This document shows, one piece after another, positions 53,505 to 63,606 of a stretch of DNA of 64,000 bases; within the stretch, counting starts at the first letter, position 1, and each line of letters opens with the position of its first letter. Location of the stretch: positions 41,416,308 to 41,480,307 of the forward strand of contig OV884056.1 in NCBI GenBank assembly GCA_930367215.1, read 5' to 3'. Under the pieces are notes generated by a model. It saw only the letters and a program-made list of their open reading frames with translations, had not been told where the DNA came from and ran no database searches. Position numbers and translations under genes: made by a program. The stretch comes from Pollenia angustigena (taxonomy: Eukaryota; Arthropoda; Insecta; Diptera; Polleniidae).

Positions 53505-54216
53505 ATTGTTATAGCTAGTGAAGCTTTCAAAATGTTAAGACGAGAGTTTTTGTTCTACAATAGTGGAGACGTGGGCATAATAAGAAATTATAGGGCCCGC
53601 ATTAATTTTTCGGGACTACAAAATTTTAATTGATTTAAGTTGATTTCTTTTTAAATAAAATTAAAGAAGAACTAGATGACCCGTGCGAATATTTCGCACC
53701 GTTAGTTGTCATTTTTGTAACATAAAATGAAAATAATTGATAGAAATTTTAGTAACTTCAATAGATTTTAAAATATAATTTTTATCAATGAAAATATTAA
53801 TTTTTCAATTTCTAATTATTTTTCGTCATTAGTGTTAGAAATAAGCTTTAAAATGAGATATCATTCATTTGATGCGGTGGTATGGGAGATATTTGCAACC
53901 GACAAAAAAAAGTGCTTTAGAAATAATATATAAGTATGATAAGAGGTCAATTAAAAGCGCAGTTTGTAAGCTGAAAATCAACTGCTACTGTGTGCTTCTG
54001 CTCGGAAATGGTTGCCAGTACCATAGAGTTGCAGCTATGCATGGTGTTGCAAAATCAGCAGTTTGCAGAACCATCCATAGAGTTGTCCATGTTATAGTAG
54101 ACGCATATGTCCATGTTTTTTGGACAAACGCCAGTTGCAAAGATTGGACTTTTTTCAAAACTTCCTCCCAGGAAGCCTGTTTTTATAATTTATTAACCTT
54201 TAAAATGAAATGTTAA
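53505..54216 (+). pseudogene. PIF/Harbinger-like transposase remnants
   Basis: At 53530-53633 the frame reads LRREFLFYNSGDVGIIRNYR. At 53869-54216 the frame reads CVLLLGNGCQYHRVAAMHGV, then AKSAVCRTIHRVVHVIVDAY, matching the helix-turn-helix of HARBI1-like transposases (G-x-x-Y-x-x-V-A ... S-x-V-C-R-x-I-x-R-V). The DDE catalytic part is missing. The CTAGATGACCC repeat separates the two pieces. Confidence 0.6.
53670..53925. repeat. CTAGATGACCC repeat, second copy
   Basis: CTAGATGACCCGTGCGAATA through GATGCGGTGGTATGGGAG to CCGACAAAAAAAAGTGC matches 25766-26190 closely apart from a deletion of about 165 bp. Confidence 0.7.
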
Positions 54217-54450
54217 AGCTTTCTTGCAATAGTTGTATTCCTTTAATAATTCACATACTTTATGATTAAGCCATCCTTTGGTAAAAATTGAAGCTATAGA
54301 TATATACATATAATTAGGAAATAGGAAATCTATACACTACTAGAATTTATTGTACCTTCATGTTACATATTTTTTTAAACTACCCTTTATTTAGCAATGA
54401 AGTAAATTTTGTGTATAAATTTTTACAATTATAGGACACCAGCAGAATTT
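54215..54450. repeat. Diverged third copy of the ird5 intron 1 segment
   Basis: GCAATAGTTGTATTCCTTTA, AAATCTATACACTAC and GGACACCAGCAGAAT appear in the same order as in 29366-29545 and 44850-45025, with about 30-bp indels. Confidence 0.55.
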
Positions 54451-54461
54451 GTATAGATATA

Positions 54462-54970
54462 GGGTACGTTTGTAAATGCAGTTGCTGCGCATCAGTTGCG
54501 CATTAGTAAAGTTGAATGTTCGTAAATGCATCACTTGTAAGAAACTTGGCATTACTTTCATATGTCAAATGCTTTTTTATGCAGTGATGCCGCAGTTCTG
54601 CAGCAAATATTGGCAATTATTGCATCAGTTAATTTTCTGATGCAATAACTTTTAACATAAAAGAAATAGTTTTATTTTTCTTTTTCGATGCTTTTTCTCG
54701 TAGTTTATAAGAAAACTATTACTTTTTGGTTAAATAGTTTTAATAAAATTTGCCATCGCTGTTGTTGATAACATTTTTTTTTTATTATTTTATGTTCGCT
54801 CATAAAACTTTTAAAATTTAGCTCTTGCTCAATAATTCAAACTTTGCACAGCTGTTGTGCAGTAAAAAAGCATCAGCATCACAAGCGCAACTGGTGATCA
54901 CGCATCAGCAACAATATTTTGCATCACTGCAGCAGTGATGCACAGTTTTGATGCATTTACGAACGTACCC
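54462..54970. mobile_element. MITE with GGGTACGTTYGTAAATGCA ends
   Basis: Left GGGTACGTTTGTAAATGCAG, right reading inward GGGTACGTTCGTAAATGCAT. The interior is full of TGCAGCA/TGATGC motifs in both directions. Larger relative of 16862-17002. Confidence 0.75.
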
Positions 54971-55049
54971 ATACTTAATACATTTTATGTATTATTTCTT
55001 TTTATAAGTTACTAGCTTAACCCGGTGCGCTTCGCTACACTGCTTTAAC

Positions 55050-56490
55050 CACTTTTTCAGTTGAGAGCTATTTAATATATGAATCCTATGGGAGGTGTTT
55101 CCCTCCCGCGCCTACCCGCTTTTTTCTATTTTCAAAAGTGTAGTATACCATAAGAGTGACTTCTACAAAGTTTGAACATGCTTACTATAACAGTTCTTAA
55201 GATATGCGATATTAAACATTGGCGTCCTATTGGGGTAACGTTTCCCCGCTGCTATTTTATTTCAATTTTGGGGTTCAGAAGATCATACTACAAAAAGTTA
55301 AACAAAATGAGTGCAGCGGCTCTAAATTATATTTCTATCTATGAGGGGTACTGCTCCTCCTCTGTCTACCCCGCCCATTTCTATATAGTTTACCATAATA
55401 GTAGCTTTAACCACGTTTGAAGACTACCCCTTTAATAGTTCTTCAGCTGATCGATATTTAATATATGCATCCTATGGAAGGTATTCCCCTCTGCGCCTAC
55501 CCGCCTTATTTTTATTTTCAAAAGTGTAGTATACCATAAGTGTGACTTCTACAAAGTTTGAACATTCTCACTATAACAGTTTTTAAGATATCCGATATTA
55601 AACATTGGCGTCCTATGGGGGGTAACACTTCCCCCGCTGCTATTTTGTTTCAATTTTGAGGCTCAGAAGATCCTACTACCAAAAGTTCAACAAATTGCTT
55701 GCAGCGGCTCTTATTAATATTTCTATCTATGAGGGGAACTGCTCCTCCTCTGTCCACCCCGCCCATTACTATAATAGTAGCTTTAACCACGTTTGAAGAC
55801 TCTCCCTTTAATAGTTCTTCAGTTGAGCGATATTTAATATATGCATCGTATGGGAGGTATTTCCACCCCTGCGCATGCCAGCTTTGTTTTTATTTTCAGT
55901 AGTGTAGTATACCATAAGTGTGACTTCTACAAAGTTTGAACATTCTCACTATAACAGTTCTCAAGATATGCGATATTAAACATTGGCGTTATATGGGGGG
56001 AACCACTTCCCCGCTGCTATTTTGTTTCAATTTTGGGGCTCAGAAGACCCTACTACCAAACTTTCAACAAATTGCTTGCAGCGGCTCTTATTAATATTTC
56101 TATCTATGAGGGGTACTGCTCCTCCTCTGTCCACCCCGCCCATTACTATATTGAAATTTAAAGTTTGCTATAATAGTAGCTTTAACCACGTTTGAAGACT
56201 CTCCCTTTAATAGTTCTTCAGTTGAGCGATATTTAATATATGCATCTTATGGGAGGTATTTCCACCCCTGCGCATGCCCGCTTTATTTTTATTTTCAAAA
56301 GTGTAGTATACCATTAGAGTGAATTGTTCAAAGTTTGAACATTCTCACTATAACAGTTCTTAAGATATGCGATATTAAACAATGGCGTCCTATGCCACTT
56401 CCCCCGCTGCTATTTTATTTGAATTTTGGGGCTCAGAAGATCCTACTACCAAAAGTTCAACAAAATGCTTGCAGCGGCTCTTAAAATATG
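55050..56490. repeat. Tandem array, about 4 units of 376-399 bp
   Basis: The block TTTAATATATGNATC starts at 55071, 55457, 55833 and 56232. Each unit also has AGTGTAGTATACCATAAG, ACTATAACAGTTCTTAAGAT, GATATTAAACATTGGCGT and CAGCGGCTCTTATTAATATT. Open frames inside are repeated with the unit and carry no known domain. Preceded by GCTTAACCCGGTGCGCTTCG, a common insect repeat edge. Confidence 0.88.
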
Positions 56491-57299
56491 CGATATTTAA
56501 TATTGGCATCCACGAAAAAATATGGCACCGCCCCTTTGTCCAATACACCTTTTTACCACTGTTTTAATTAAACGTATTTCTATTCATGGCAACAACATAT
56601 ATACCAAATATTATCGCCGTAGGTCAAAAAATGTCATAGATAACACGATTTTAAATTTTGGGTTGTATGGGCGTGGCATCGCCTCTTTGCCCAGTCACAA
56701 TTTTATATAGCCTAATGTCTCTTCCAGGGTCACAGTTACAGGCTGTGAAAATTTCAAGGCCATCGGTCAAGTGGTTTGGCCTCCTATAAGGCACAAATAT
56801 ATATATATATATATACAAATATACATACATTCACTTTTATATATATAGATTTCTATTATATAAACCATTTTAATTTTTCGAATGTGTTCAATGATTTCAA
56901 TTTATAATTTATATGCATATGTACATATCTATAGCTTCAATGTTAAGCAAAGGTTTGCATAAGCAAAAATATATGAACAAATGAAGGAATAAGACTATTA
57001 CAAGGAAGCTTTATAAATTGAAATTTGATTCATTGAACATATTCGAAAATAAAATTGTTTTATATAAGAAAAATAATTTTTAAAAAGAAATAATTCTCAT
57101 ATGCTATTTACAATAATTTTATAAAAAAAACTTACTAGAAAATAAAATACCTTTTTTTACTTAAATAACATGTAACACTGCAAGTATATTTTCCATTTTT
57201 GCTTTTTAGCTCATTTTAATAATTTATATTAAGCAATGCAAAGTGAAAAGTGATAAGACAGAAATGCAAAGATGATTAAATCCTTTGTGGAACACTTTG

Positions 57300-57420
57300 C
57301 AAGAGAGCGCAAAGACTTTGCATAAAGCGCAAAGACTTTGCATAAAGCGCAAAGACTTTGCAAAGAGAGCAAAATTTTTGCAAAGAGAGCAAAGTCTTTG
57401 CAAAAACTAGCTTAGTGCAA
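57300..57420. repeat. Short tandem repeats GCGCAAAGACTTTGCATAAA
   Basis: Three to four 19-21-bp units, each with the palindrome CAAAGNCTTTG, then diverged CAAAGAGAGCAAA units. They form the right subterminal region of the composite element. Confidence 0.8.
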
Positions 57421-57693
57421 AGTGAGATTTGCAAAGAATGTTGTGGAACAGAAACACTTATCACTTTGCCAAAAAATGCAATTTGATAAGTGCAAAGTGA
57501 ATAGTTGATAAGTTGTTTTGTGGAATAGGGCCCAGGTATGTTTATTCGGGAGTGTTTTCATTATTTACCCATGTAATGTGAAAATAATTTATTTGATTGA
57601 TTTCTGCCGCTTGTTTTATTTTTTTTCCATATTTTCTTTTGATTGACGTTATATGGGTTTTGAAATTGAGAACAAAATTTAAAGTATGTATTA

Positions 57694-58673
57694 CAGTAAT
57701 TTTGACTTAGCTGCACAATCTTCTTTGCACGTATTTTTGTGCAAATAAATCAAAAGTGCTGTTATCTTAAATGTATTTATCTGCCTTAATGTGCAGGTAC
57801 ACAATTGTGGGTACCTGAATAAAAATGCAGCTAAACTAAAGTGTTTAAAAGAAGAATAAAAACGTTTTTATTAATAAATTGATATTTTATTAAAATTTTA
57901 TAAAATTGGATATTGATATGAAAAAGTAGCCACCATATTTGTTTCATGTGTGTAGCTTTGTAACTTTGATGATTTATAAGAAAATATTTAAAAGCTGCGC
58001 AAAAATATGATACAAATGCAGGTATACAAACTGCACGTAAGCAAGGATTTTGAAGAATAATTACAGAAAATATCGAGCCCTAATAACAAAAATGATGTAA
58101 CCAACAACATTTTAGATTTTTGTTTTTTGAAGAAAATCCATAATTTTTGATAATTTGCATAATCTCTAACATCCAGTTCATCGATTTCGAACGTCAACGT
58201 TCGCATAGAAAATTATATGTAAAACAAAAACAATATTCGAAAATTTGTTTTTGTTTTAGATGTAGTTTTCTATGCGAACGTTGACGTTCGACATCGTTAA
58301 ACAGGCAGTAAATATCTCATATATCTGGGAAGTACCGTTACGAAATAAGAGCAAAAGCAATTTCAAACGAAACCCTAGACTTGAAGCAAACATATTTAAA
58401 AAAAAACCTACTGTAAAATTTTATTTTTGCTATAAGGGCTCGATATGTATTTTGGGCAGTTAAGTCAAAGTGCAGTTAACTTGAATTTTTTGTATGAAAT
58501 TATTTTAAAAATGCCAAAAATTTTGTGCATTTATCTTAAATGTGCTGGTATAGAAAGTGCACTTAAAAAAGGAATTTGTATGGGATTTTAATGAACAATT
58601 ACAAAAATGATTCATTTTGTGCAGCTAAGTCGAAAGTGCACTTAAACAAAAAGTAGTTAAGTAAAAACTACTG
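57694..58673. mobile_element. pogo-like non-autonomous element
   Basis: The left end CAGTAATTTTGACTTAGCTG and right end reading inward CAGTAGTTTTTACTTAACTA are inverted, with TA on both sides (57692-57693, 58674-58675). The outer sequence resembles pogo-family ends. Subterminal AAGTGCA/CTTAACTGCA-type repeats recur on both sides. A near-perfect hairpin lies in the middle. Short open frames around 57988-58463 do not show a clear transposase. Confidence 0.75.
58188..58290. repeat. Near-perfect hairpin
   Basis: CGAACGTCAACGTTCGCATA, then GAAAA, is mirrored at 58265-58290 with about 25 matching bases; the loop is about 50 nt of AT-rich sequence. It sits in the middle of the pogo-like element. 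Confidence 0.8.
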
Positions 58674-58817
58674 TAGTTAAAAAAATTTAATAAGTTCGCG
58701 GACAGCATTTGTACAACTGGAATTGTCAACAAGCTACCCCAATACAAAATCGAGCTTCAAACGAAGCTGGTTTGTAAGGGAGAAACGTAAAAGTTTCGCA
58801 TACCATATCGTCGGCTT

Positions 58818-59379
58818 ATGCTATGTTCACATTTGGGTTTTTAAACGCGTTTAAGCAAAATGTTGATTTATAGTATGTTCACATTTGGGTTTTTAAACGC
58901 GTTTAAGCAAAATGTTGATTTAGCTAATCAAAGCCGTTCACATTACATTTGAGATGATTAAGATGACAGATGATTAAGAAAAAACACACACACAAGCACA
59001 CACAAAAACAACAAACAAATTTAAATTTCTTTAAAGTATTAAAAATGGATAAAAACACTTTTATAAAGTTATCAGAAGATTATTTTAATCAATTTAATGA
59101 TGAAATTGTGAAAATTTATGAATTATTTAAGGAAAAAAAATAAAAACATTAAGCAGACATCTTGGCCGGTTGTACACGATCATGAGCGATTCTACATTAT
59201 TAGGGTATGTTCAGTGGATTCTATGTGGTTTATGAAGTGATTTAGTTGTAATCATGTCGATTTGAAGTGATTAACAAATCACTTCAATGTATGGGTAATC
59301 ATCTCGATTTTGAAGTGATTAGAGCTTAATCACGTTCGAGCTGCTTAAACGCGTTTAAGAACCCAAGTGTGAACATAGT
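58818..59379. mobile_element. MITE with CTATGTTCACATTTGGGTTT ends, one end duplicated
   Basis: The left end carries two adjacent copies (starting about 58818 and 58872) of a 55-bp block with GGGTTTTTAAACGCGTTTAA. The right end, 59340-59379, is its reverse complement once. A short frame starts with MDKNTFIKLSEDYFNQFNDE and stops at 59143; it has no known domain. Confidence 0.72.
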
Positions 59380-59399
59380 ATTAGAGTGTAAACCTGCTA

Positions 59400-59795
59400 A
59401 CTCCCTTTTAACATATTTTACAGGAGAGACAAAAAACTTTTTATTTTTCCTATTTGCTGCTTGAAAGGAAAACCAAAAATATTGTTGATTTGACACACTT
59501 CAGGACTCAAATTGAAGAAAAACTAAATAAATGCTGGTCGACGAGGAATATCTTTCTCCACTATACGACATCCAAATCTCAATTTACTCAAAAAATGGAT
59601 TTAGCAGGTTTACACTTTAAGCCGACGATATCGCTTACGGAAGACATGCATTTATTTACATAGCAAGTTTCCAATTTAAAGCAATACAGTTTTGACACAG
59701 AAAGCCTTTATGAAGCGCATATGAAAATTGGTGAATTGGTGAACTCTTTAATAAGCTCCCTTACAGACCAGCTTCGTAGTAAGGGGTTTTCGTGA
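59400..59795 (+). pseudogene. Degenerate unidentified coding fragment
   Basis: The plus-strand frame 59454-59663 (LLERKTKNIVDLTHFRTQIE ... DLAGLHFKPTISLTEDMHLF) is followed in frame, after a stop, by SNLKQYSFDTESLYEAHMKI to 59793. The composition looks protein-like, and part of it (59597-59640) is an inverted copy of the sequence flanking the MITE at 58818-59379. I do not recognise the protein; an old transposon piece is likely. Confidence 0.35.
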
Positions 59796-60134
59796 CTTTT
59801 CAAATGTTATATTTTTCTTTTAGAGTCTGAACACAATGTAACTATAATTTATAACGGTGCGGTTTTTCATACGATTTTAAAGTAAAAAACCGCAGTGCGG
59901 AATGGCATAAAATTAAAATCTATTTTATTTTCATTGCGGACTTTCTTTCTCTCTCAATTTTTGATACTCAATCTCTTTCTGATGGTGCCATAGTTTTTGA
60001 ATAATTGGCGATGTTCACAACATTATTGTAAACAAAAAACACGTAAAAAATGTATGCACAAAGAAATTAATAAAAATGTAAACAAAAAAAAAAATTTTCT
60101 CTACCGCAAAGAGAAATCGCGCCGCAAAAAATGT
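59796..60134. other. Intergenic AT-rich stretch
   Basis: A small inverted motif GTGCGGTTTTT/AAAAAACCGCA near 59858-59895. Nothing else. Confidence 0.35.
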
Positions 60135-60142
60135 GTTTAGAC

Positions 60143-60656
60143 CAGTGTTCGAAAATAAACAGTACATTATTTAACGTTCGGCTCACACACCCAGGAACGA
60201 TATCTATTTTTTTAGTGATTGTGTAGACATACACAACCCTTAATATCGTTCGTAACTATTTTCAAGAAAGAAAAAACAGAACAATTGTAGTGATACTGTA
60301 GACAAACATTATATTTTAATGTTCTATAATGTTTTTTTTTCGTGTGTGTATTTTATTTTTGTAAAAAATGTTTTTTTTACCAGCCAAAAGGGACGAACAT
60401 TTACGAGCCGAACCGAACACATTGAAGTTTGTGGATTTTCAAAAAAAAAAAAAAAAAACCGAACGGAATTAAATGTTCACATCTTTTGTTGAGTTTAATA
60501 AAAACAGTAATATTTTTGTGTTCGAAAGATGACTAACAGGGAAATGTTATTTTTTTTAATGATTTTCTACACAAACACTTTTAGCGTTTGTGTTTTCCAC
60601 AAATCTACCGAACCGAACATTAAAAAACGATATTTAGTGTTTATTTTCGAACACTG
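60143..60656. mobile_element. hAT-type MITE with CAGTGTTCGAAAATAAAC ends
   Basis: Perfect inverted ends of 18 bp. The flanking 8-mers GTTTAGAC (60135-60142) and GTTTAGGC (60657-60664) match at 7 of 8 positions, fitting an aged hAT target duplication. Subterminal CGAACCGAACA-type repeats. 514 bp, non-coding. Confidence 0.82.
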
Positions 60657-60721
60657 GTTTAGGCTCTCAATTTGTTAAGAATTCGTCCACTTACTGCATC
60701 TCTGTCCTCCTGTTTTTAGAA

Positions 60722-60874
60722 CGCGCGTGCAAAAGTGACCCGTTTAACTAACATATGAAACCAAAACAAATTTTGAAATTTGGTTTTTGTTTTAAGAGTT
60801 AGTTAAACGACTCACAAATTTTGAAATTTTGTTTTAAATGTTAGTAAAACGAGTCACTTTTGCACTCGCGTTTT
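60722..60874. mobile_element. MITE with CGCGTGCAAAAGTGACCCG ends
   Basis: Left GCGTGCAAAAGTGACCCGTT, right reading inward CGAGTGCAAAAGTGACTCGT. Internal copies of GTTAACTAACAT-like and CAAATTTTGAAATTT motifs. TGTTTTTAGAACG occurs on both sides and may be a target duplication or part of the ends. Confidence 0.68.
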
Positions 60875-61166
60875 GTTTTTAGAACGTACGTACATTTTAT
60901 TAATTAAAATAATGAATTATTAGTTTAAAAACAAACATGGAATTTTGAATTTTGCTAAAATAATCATTTAATTAATTAAATCATTGACCGCAATTAAAAA
61001 CTTGGCTGAGAAAAACAAAGGTTATTTTTTTATTTAACAATTACTAATAAAATGAATATATATTACAGATTACATACAATTATTCTACATTAATCGAATT
61101 AACAACACTAAAATAAATACAAAACAACTAAATACTTTAGTTAAATACATAACAACTTAAGATTAA

Positions 61167-61409
61167 TTAAACTAACCACAATTTCAATGGCATTTTCGAG
61201 AAGACATTATTCCACAAACCATGAAATATATCGGCTAAACCTTTCTCTAAATCTGGCCTCAGTTCGGATATAACTTCGTTGCCATTTTGATTGAGGAACG
61301 AATTAATGGAAGCCGCCAAAATGTCATTGCCATTGAAAAGATTTTTCAAATGAATACGCATGGCACCCACAATAAAAGTAACTTTCATATCGTCAATATT
61401 TATGATTTC
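61167..61409 (-). CDS. JHBP gene 2 last exon
   Basis: Acceptor AG at 61410-61411; opens EIINIDDMKVTFIVGAMRIH and ends PLKLWLV with stop at 61167-61169. A minus-strand AATAAA about 135 nt downstream (near 61030) is a candidate poly(A) signal. Confidence 0.87.
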   Translation of the reverse strand, partial: EIINIDDMKVTFIVGAMRIHLKNLFNGNDILAASINSFLNQNGNEVISELRPDLEKGLADIFHGLWNNVFSKMPLKLWLV

Positions 61410-61959
61410 CTAGAATTTTAATAATGATTTATTCAATTAATCTATTTTGGCTTATATAATTTTCCTGCTTACCTCCGGGGCATTTTTTAAACTAATGCGT
61501 GTGTAAACTGCTGTCTTAACATCCTTTAAGGCCAAGTTAACATCCCCATGACCAATCAGGGGCAATAATAAGATGTGACCATTTAAATTATATTTGGCTT
61601 TAATGCGTAGTATTGGTATTTCCAATTCGAAATTAAGAATTTTCTTATCTAAATCGAGACTTTTTGAAAAATTTAATAGTTTTAATAAATCGTATCAAAT
61701 ATTCAATAAATAACTTACACTGCCCTTTTAACTGTTGCATTTGATGGTCCACTAACGACTAAATTTTGAAAACCCCCGGCTAATATCAGATTTCCACTGC
61801 CTTTCTGTACAGACACCTGATCTATGTGTAGCGGTTCAAAACTTTTCACCCCCATTTCTGGTATACCCGCTGCTAGTGCCGGAAAACATCCCTCAAAAAG
61901 CTTGCGAAAACATTTATTTTCATTTGGTTTATCACGCGGACAGGTTTTTAACCAGGATG
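61167..61959 (-). CDS. Takeout/JHBP-family protein, gene 2 (first exon not found)
   Basis: Minus-strand exons 61719-61959, 61473-61659 and 61167-61409, all GT-AG with frame kept (KRA-V|LDLDKK; APE|EIINIDD). Encodes 223 codons of mature protein: SWLKTCPRDKPNENKC with the paired cysteines, GIPEMGVKSFEPLHIDQV, GGFQNLVVSGPSNATV, and C-terminal LKNLFNGNDILAASINSFLN to LWLV. An extra cysteine (FEGCFPAL) is present; the third conserved Cys of gene 1 has no counterpart. The signal-peptide exon must end in one base of a Ser, Pro, Thr or Ala codon and was not recognised in 61960-64000, so it may lie beyond the window. Predicted secreted ligand carrier; ligand unknown. Compared with gene 1 there is one extra intron in the middle and the last intron is shifted. 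Confidence 0.85.
61473..61659 (-). CDS. JHBP gene 2 middle exon
   Basis: Acceptor AG 61660-61661; donor GTAAGC after 61473. Encodes LDLDKKILNFELEIPILRIK through LKDVKTAVYTRISLKNAPE. This is the only frame that stays open. Confidence 0.83.
61719..61959 (-). CDS. JHBP gene 2 first recognised exon
   Basis: Acceptor TTTCAG (AG 61960-61961); donor GTAAGT 61713-61718. Encodes SWLKTCPRDKPNENKCFRKL through SGPSNATVKRA. It follows an unseen signal-peptide exon. Confidence 0.85.
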
Positions 61960-61961
61960 CT

Positions 61962-62894
61962 GAAATGTAGATATAAAGAAAATTGAAATTATGAACTATT
62001 TTTTTCTTTTGTGATCGCAGGCTATTTACACGCGAACTTTTAAGTTATAAACTAGAAGTGACTAATTTGTTATTTTTTTCTTGTCAAAAATTTCAGTTAA
62101 TAACTTGTAATAATAATAAAAGAGTGGTTCCTTATTTTTGAATACAAAATAATTTTATACTGGGGTATCGTTATTTTCAATACTAACGGATAAGAATAAA
62201 TTACCAAGTTATAAAAAATAAATATTATTTGTTTTTTATTTGTGCCGACTTTACAAAGAAAATTAAAATTTTCAGACCATGACGCTACTAAAAATTTTAT
62301 TTTCAATATATTAAAACAAAGTAAAAGTGCTATATTCAGCTGTGCCGAATCCTTTATTCTTCCTTTTGATCTTCTTTGTGTTATTTTCTAAAAAAATCAA
62401 GTAAAAGTTTTATATTCGACTACTCTTCAATATGGTGCGAAAGGAAGAGAAAGTTATATAAATACCGTTCTTTAAATATAAATAAATCTATTTTGTTGTC
62501 TTTTAATAACCAAGAAAAAAACAGCAACAAGGGATTTATGTGTAAAACTTGAGGCAGTCGTGGTTTTTTGCTTACACAACTCAGCCATTTGTGGACAGAT
62601 CAGGTATATGTGACATAAATAACAAGTTCCCATCACATCTGGGGTCTTCAACTATAGAATAACTTAAACAACATTTGACAGTGTCTATTACAAAACAACA
62701 AGAAAAAGCCCAGGAGCATAATTAAGGCATTCGATGTCGATCGAAATTCCCATTTAAGTTGTGTTGTAAATTCGATCGATATCGAATGTCATAATTTGGC
62801 CCCTGTGGTTTTTACATTTGGTGGTACATTTGCTGTAGCTTAGAGCATACCTGGTGGATGATTATATCATGGCCAAATATGTCACCCTTATGTG
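61962..62894. other. Upstream region of JHBP gene 2
   Basis: Should hold intron 1 and possibly exon 1. A minus-strand MGTCYLCHIYLICPQMAEL followed by GTAAGC at about 62570-62635 was considered as exon 1 but is a poor signal peptide. Fragments of the family A end (AAAGTGCTATATTCAGCTG, 62325) are present, and near 62720-62805 GGCATTCGATGTCGATCGAA is mirrored by TTCGATCGATATCGAATGTC. Confidence 0.35.
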
Positions 62895-63232
62895 CTATAC
62901 CCTCCAGAAGTAGTTGTGAAAAGGGTTAATAAGTTTGTCATTCCGTGTTAAAGTTTTTTAAATATTCATCTAAGACTCCATAAAGTATATAGTAGATTCC
63001 TGGTCCTCCAGTAAGTCGATTTAGCCTTTAGCCCGTCTTTATGTCTGTCTGTCTGTTAGAGATACGCTCACTTTCGAAACACTCAATAGAAAAGAATAAT
63101 TTAGGTGACAAATTGTTTCTAGTACATTTCAACAGTTTTGGATTGATCAGTTGAATAGGGAAAGATTTATGAGCACAAATGTGGAACAACCTCGCTAAGC
63201 AATTGATATTTTTGTTACACAAACTAACATAT
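62895..63232 (+). repeat. Family A repeat, partial
   Basis: TATACCCTCCAGAAGTAGTT, then GTCATTCCGTGTTAAAG, CCATAAAGTATATAGTAGAT and GATACGCTCACTTTCGAAAC match the left half of the copy at 48893-50042 in order. Confidence 0.65.
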
Positions 63233-63606
63233 GGGGGATTTCATGTCAAGTGACCCAATTTTTAAATCGATGTCTTCCGATTTGGATGAAATTTGCACCA
63301 AGGTTAGTCCTATTGGATATTAGCTTAGACGCAAATTTTCAACAATATCATTAAAAAACTTTCTGAGTTAGAGAGGGTCAAATTTGACATTTTGGCCATA
63401 CAGGTGTTCTTTCTCATCCATGTAACTTATTACCTATTGGTGTTAGCAAAAATTTTCCCAAGTAGCTTCGATATTTTTTAATTTAAAACTTTTTTTATCC
63501 GGAATGTTTTTTTTTTTTTTTTGCTCAGAAGAAAGCGTATTTCTTTTCCTTTAAGTTAGTTCTGGTCACTTGTCATGAAATCCCCCCACTTGTCATGAAA
63601 TCCCCC
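63233..63606. mobile_element. MITE with GGGGGATTTCATG ends, right end duplicated
   Basis: The left end GGGGGATTTCATGTCAAGTG is mirrored at 63563-63585, and a second 21-bp copy of the right end follows directly to 63606. ATAT flanks both outer ends. No coding content. Confidence 0.72.

Larger units (their letters stand above)
53159..57533. mobile_element. Composite element with Harbinger-like GGGCCCTATTCCAC ends
   Basis: Left GGGCCCTATTCCACCAACCA and right, reading inward, GGGCCCTATTCCACAAAACA, both continuing AACTTATCAACT and TTCACTTTGCAC: about 45-bp TIRs. Both flanks have subterminal TTGCAAAG/CTTTGCAA repeats. GGGCC-starting ends are common in PIF/Harbinger, and a Harbinger-like transposase fragment lies inside. 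It could instead be two separate MITEs around unrelated sequence; a third GGGCCC end at about 53592 leaves that open. Confidence 0.55.

Noticed and set aside
55172..56710. Several 60-80-codon plus-strand open frames
   Set aside because: They recur with the 0.39-kb tandem unit and carry no known domain.
62570..62640. Possible signal-peptide exon of JHBP gene 2
   Set aside because: It has a donor site in a usable phase, but the peptide (MGTCYLCHIYLICPQMAEL) is short and lacks a good cleavage region.
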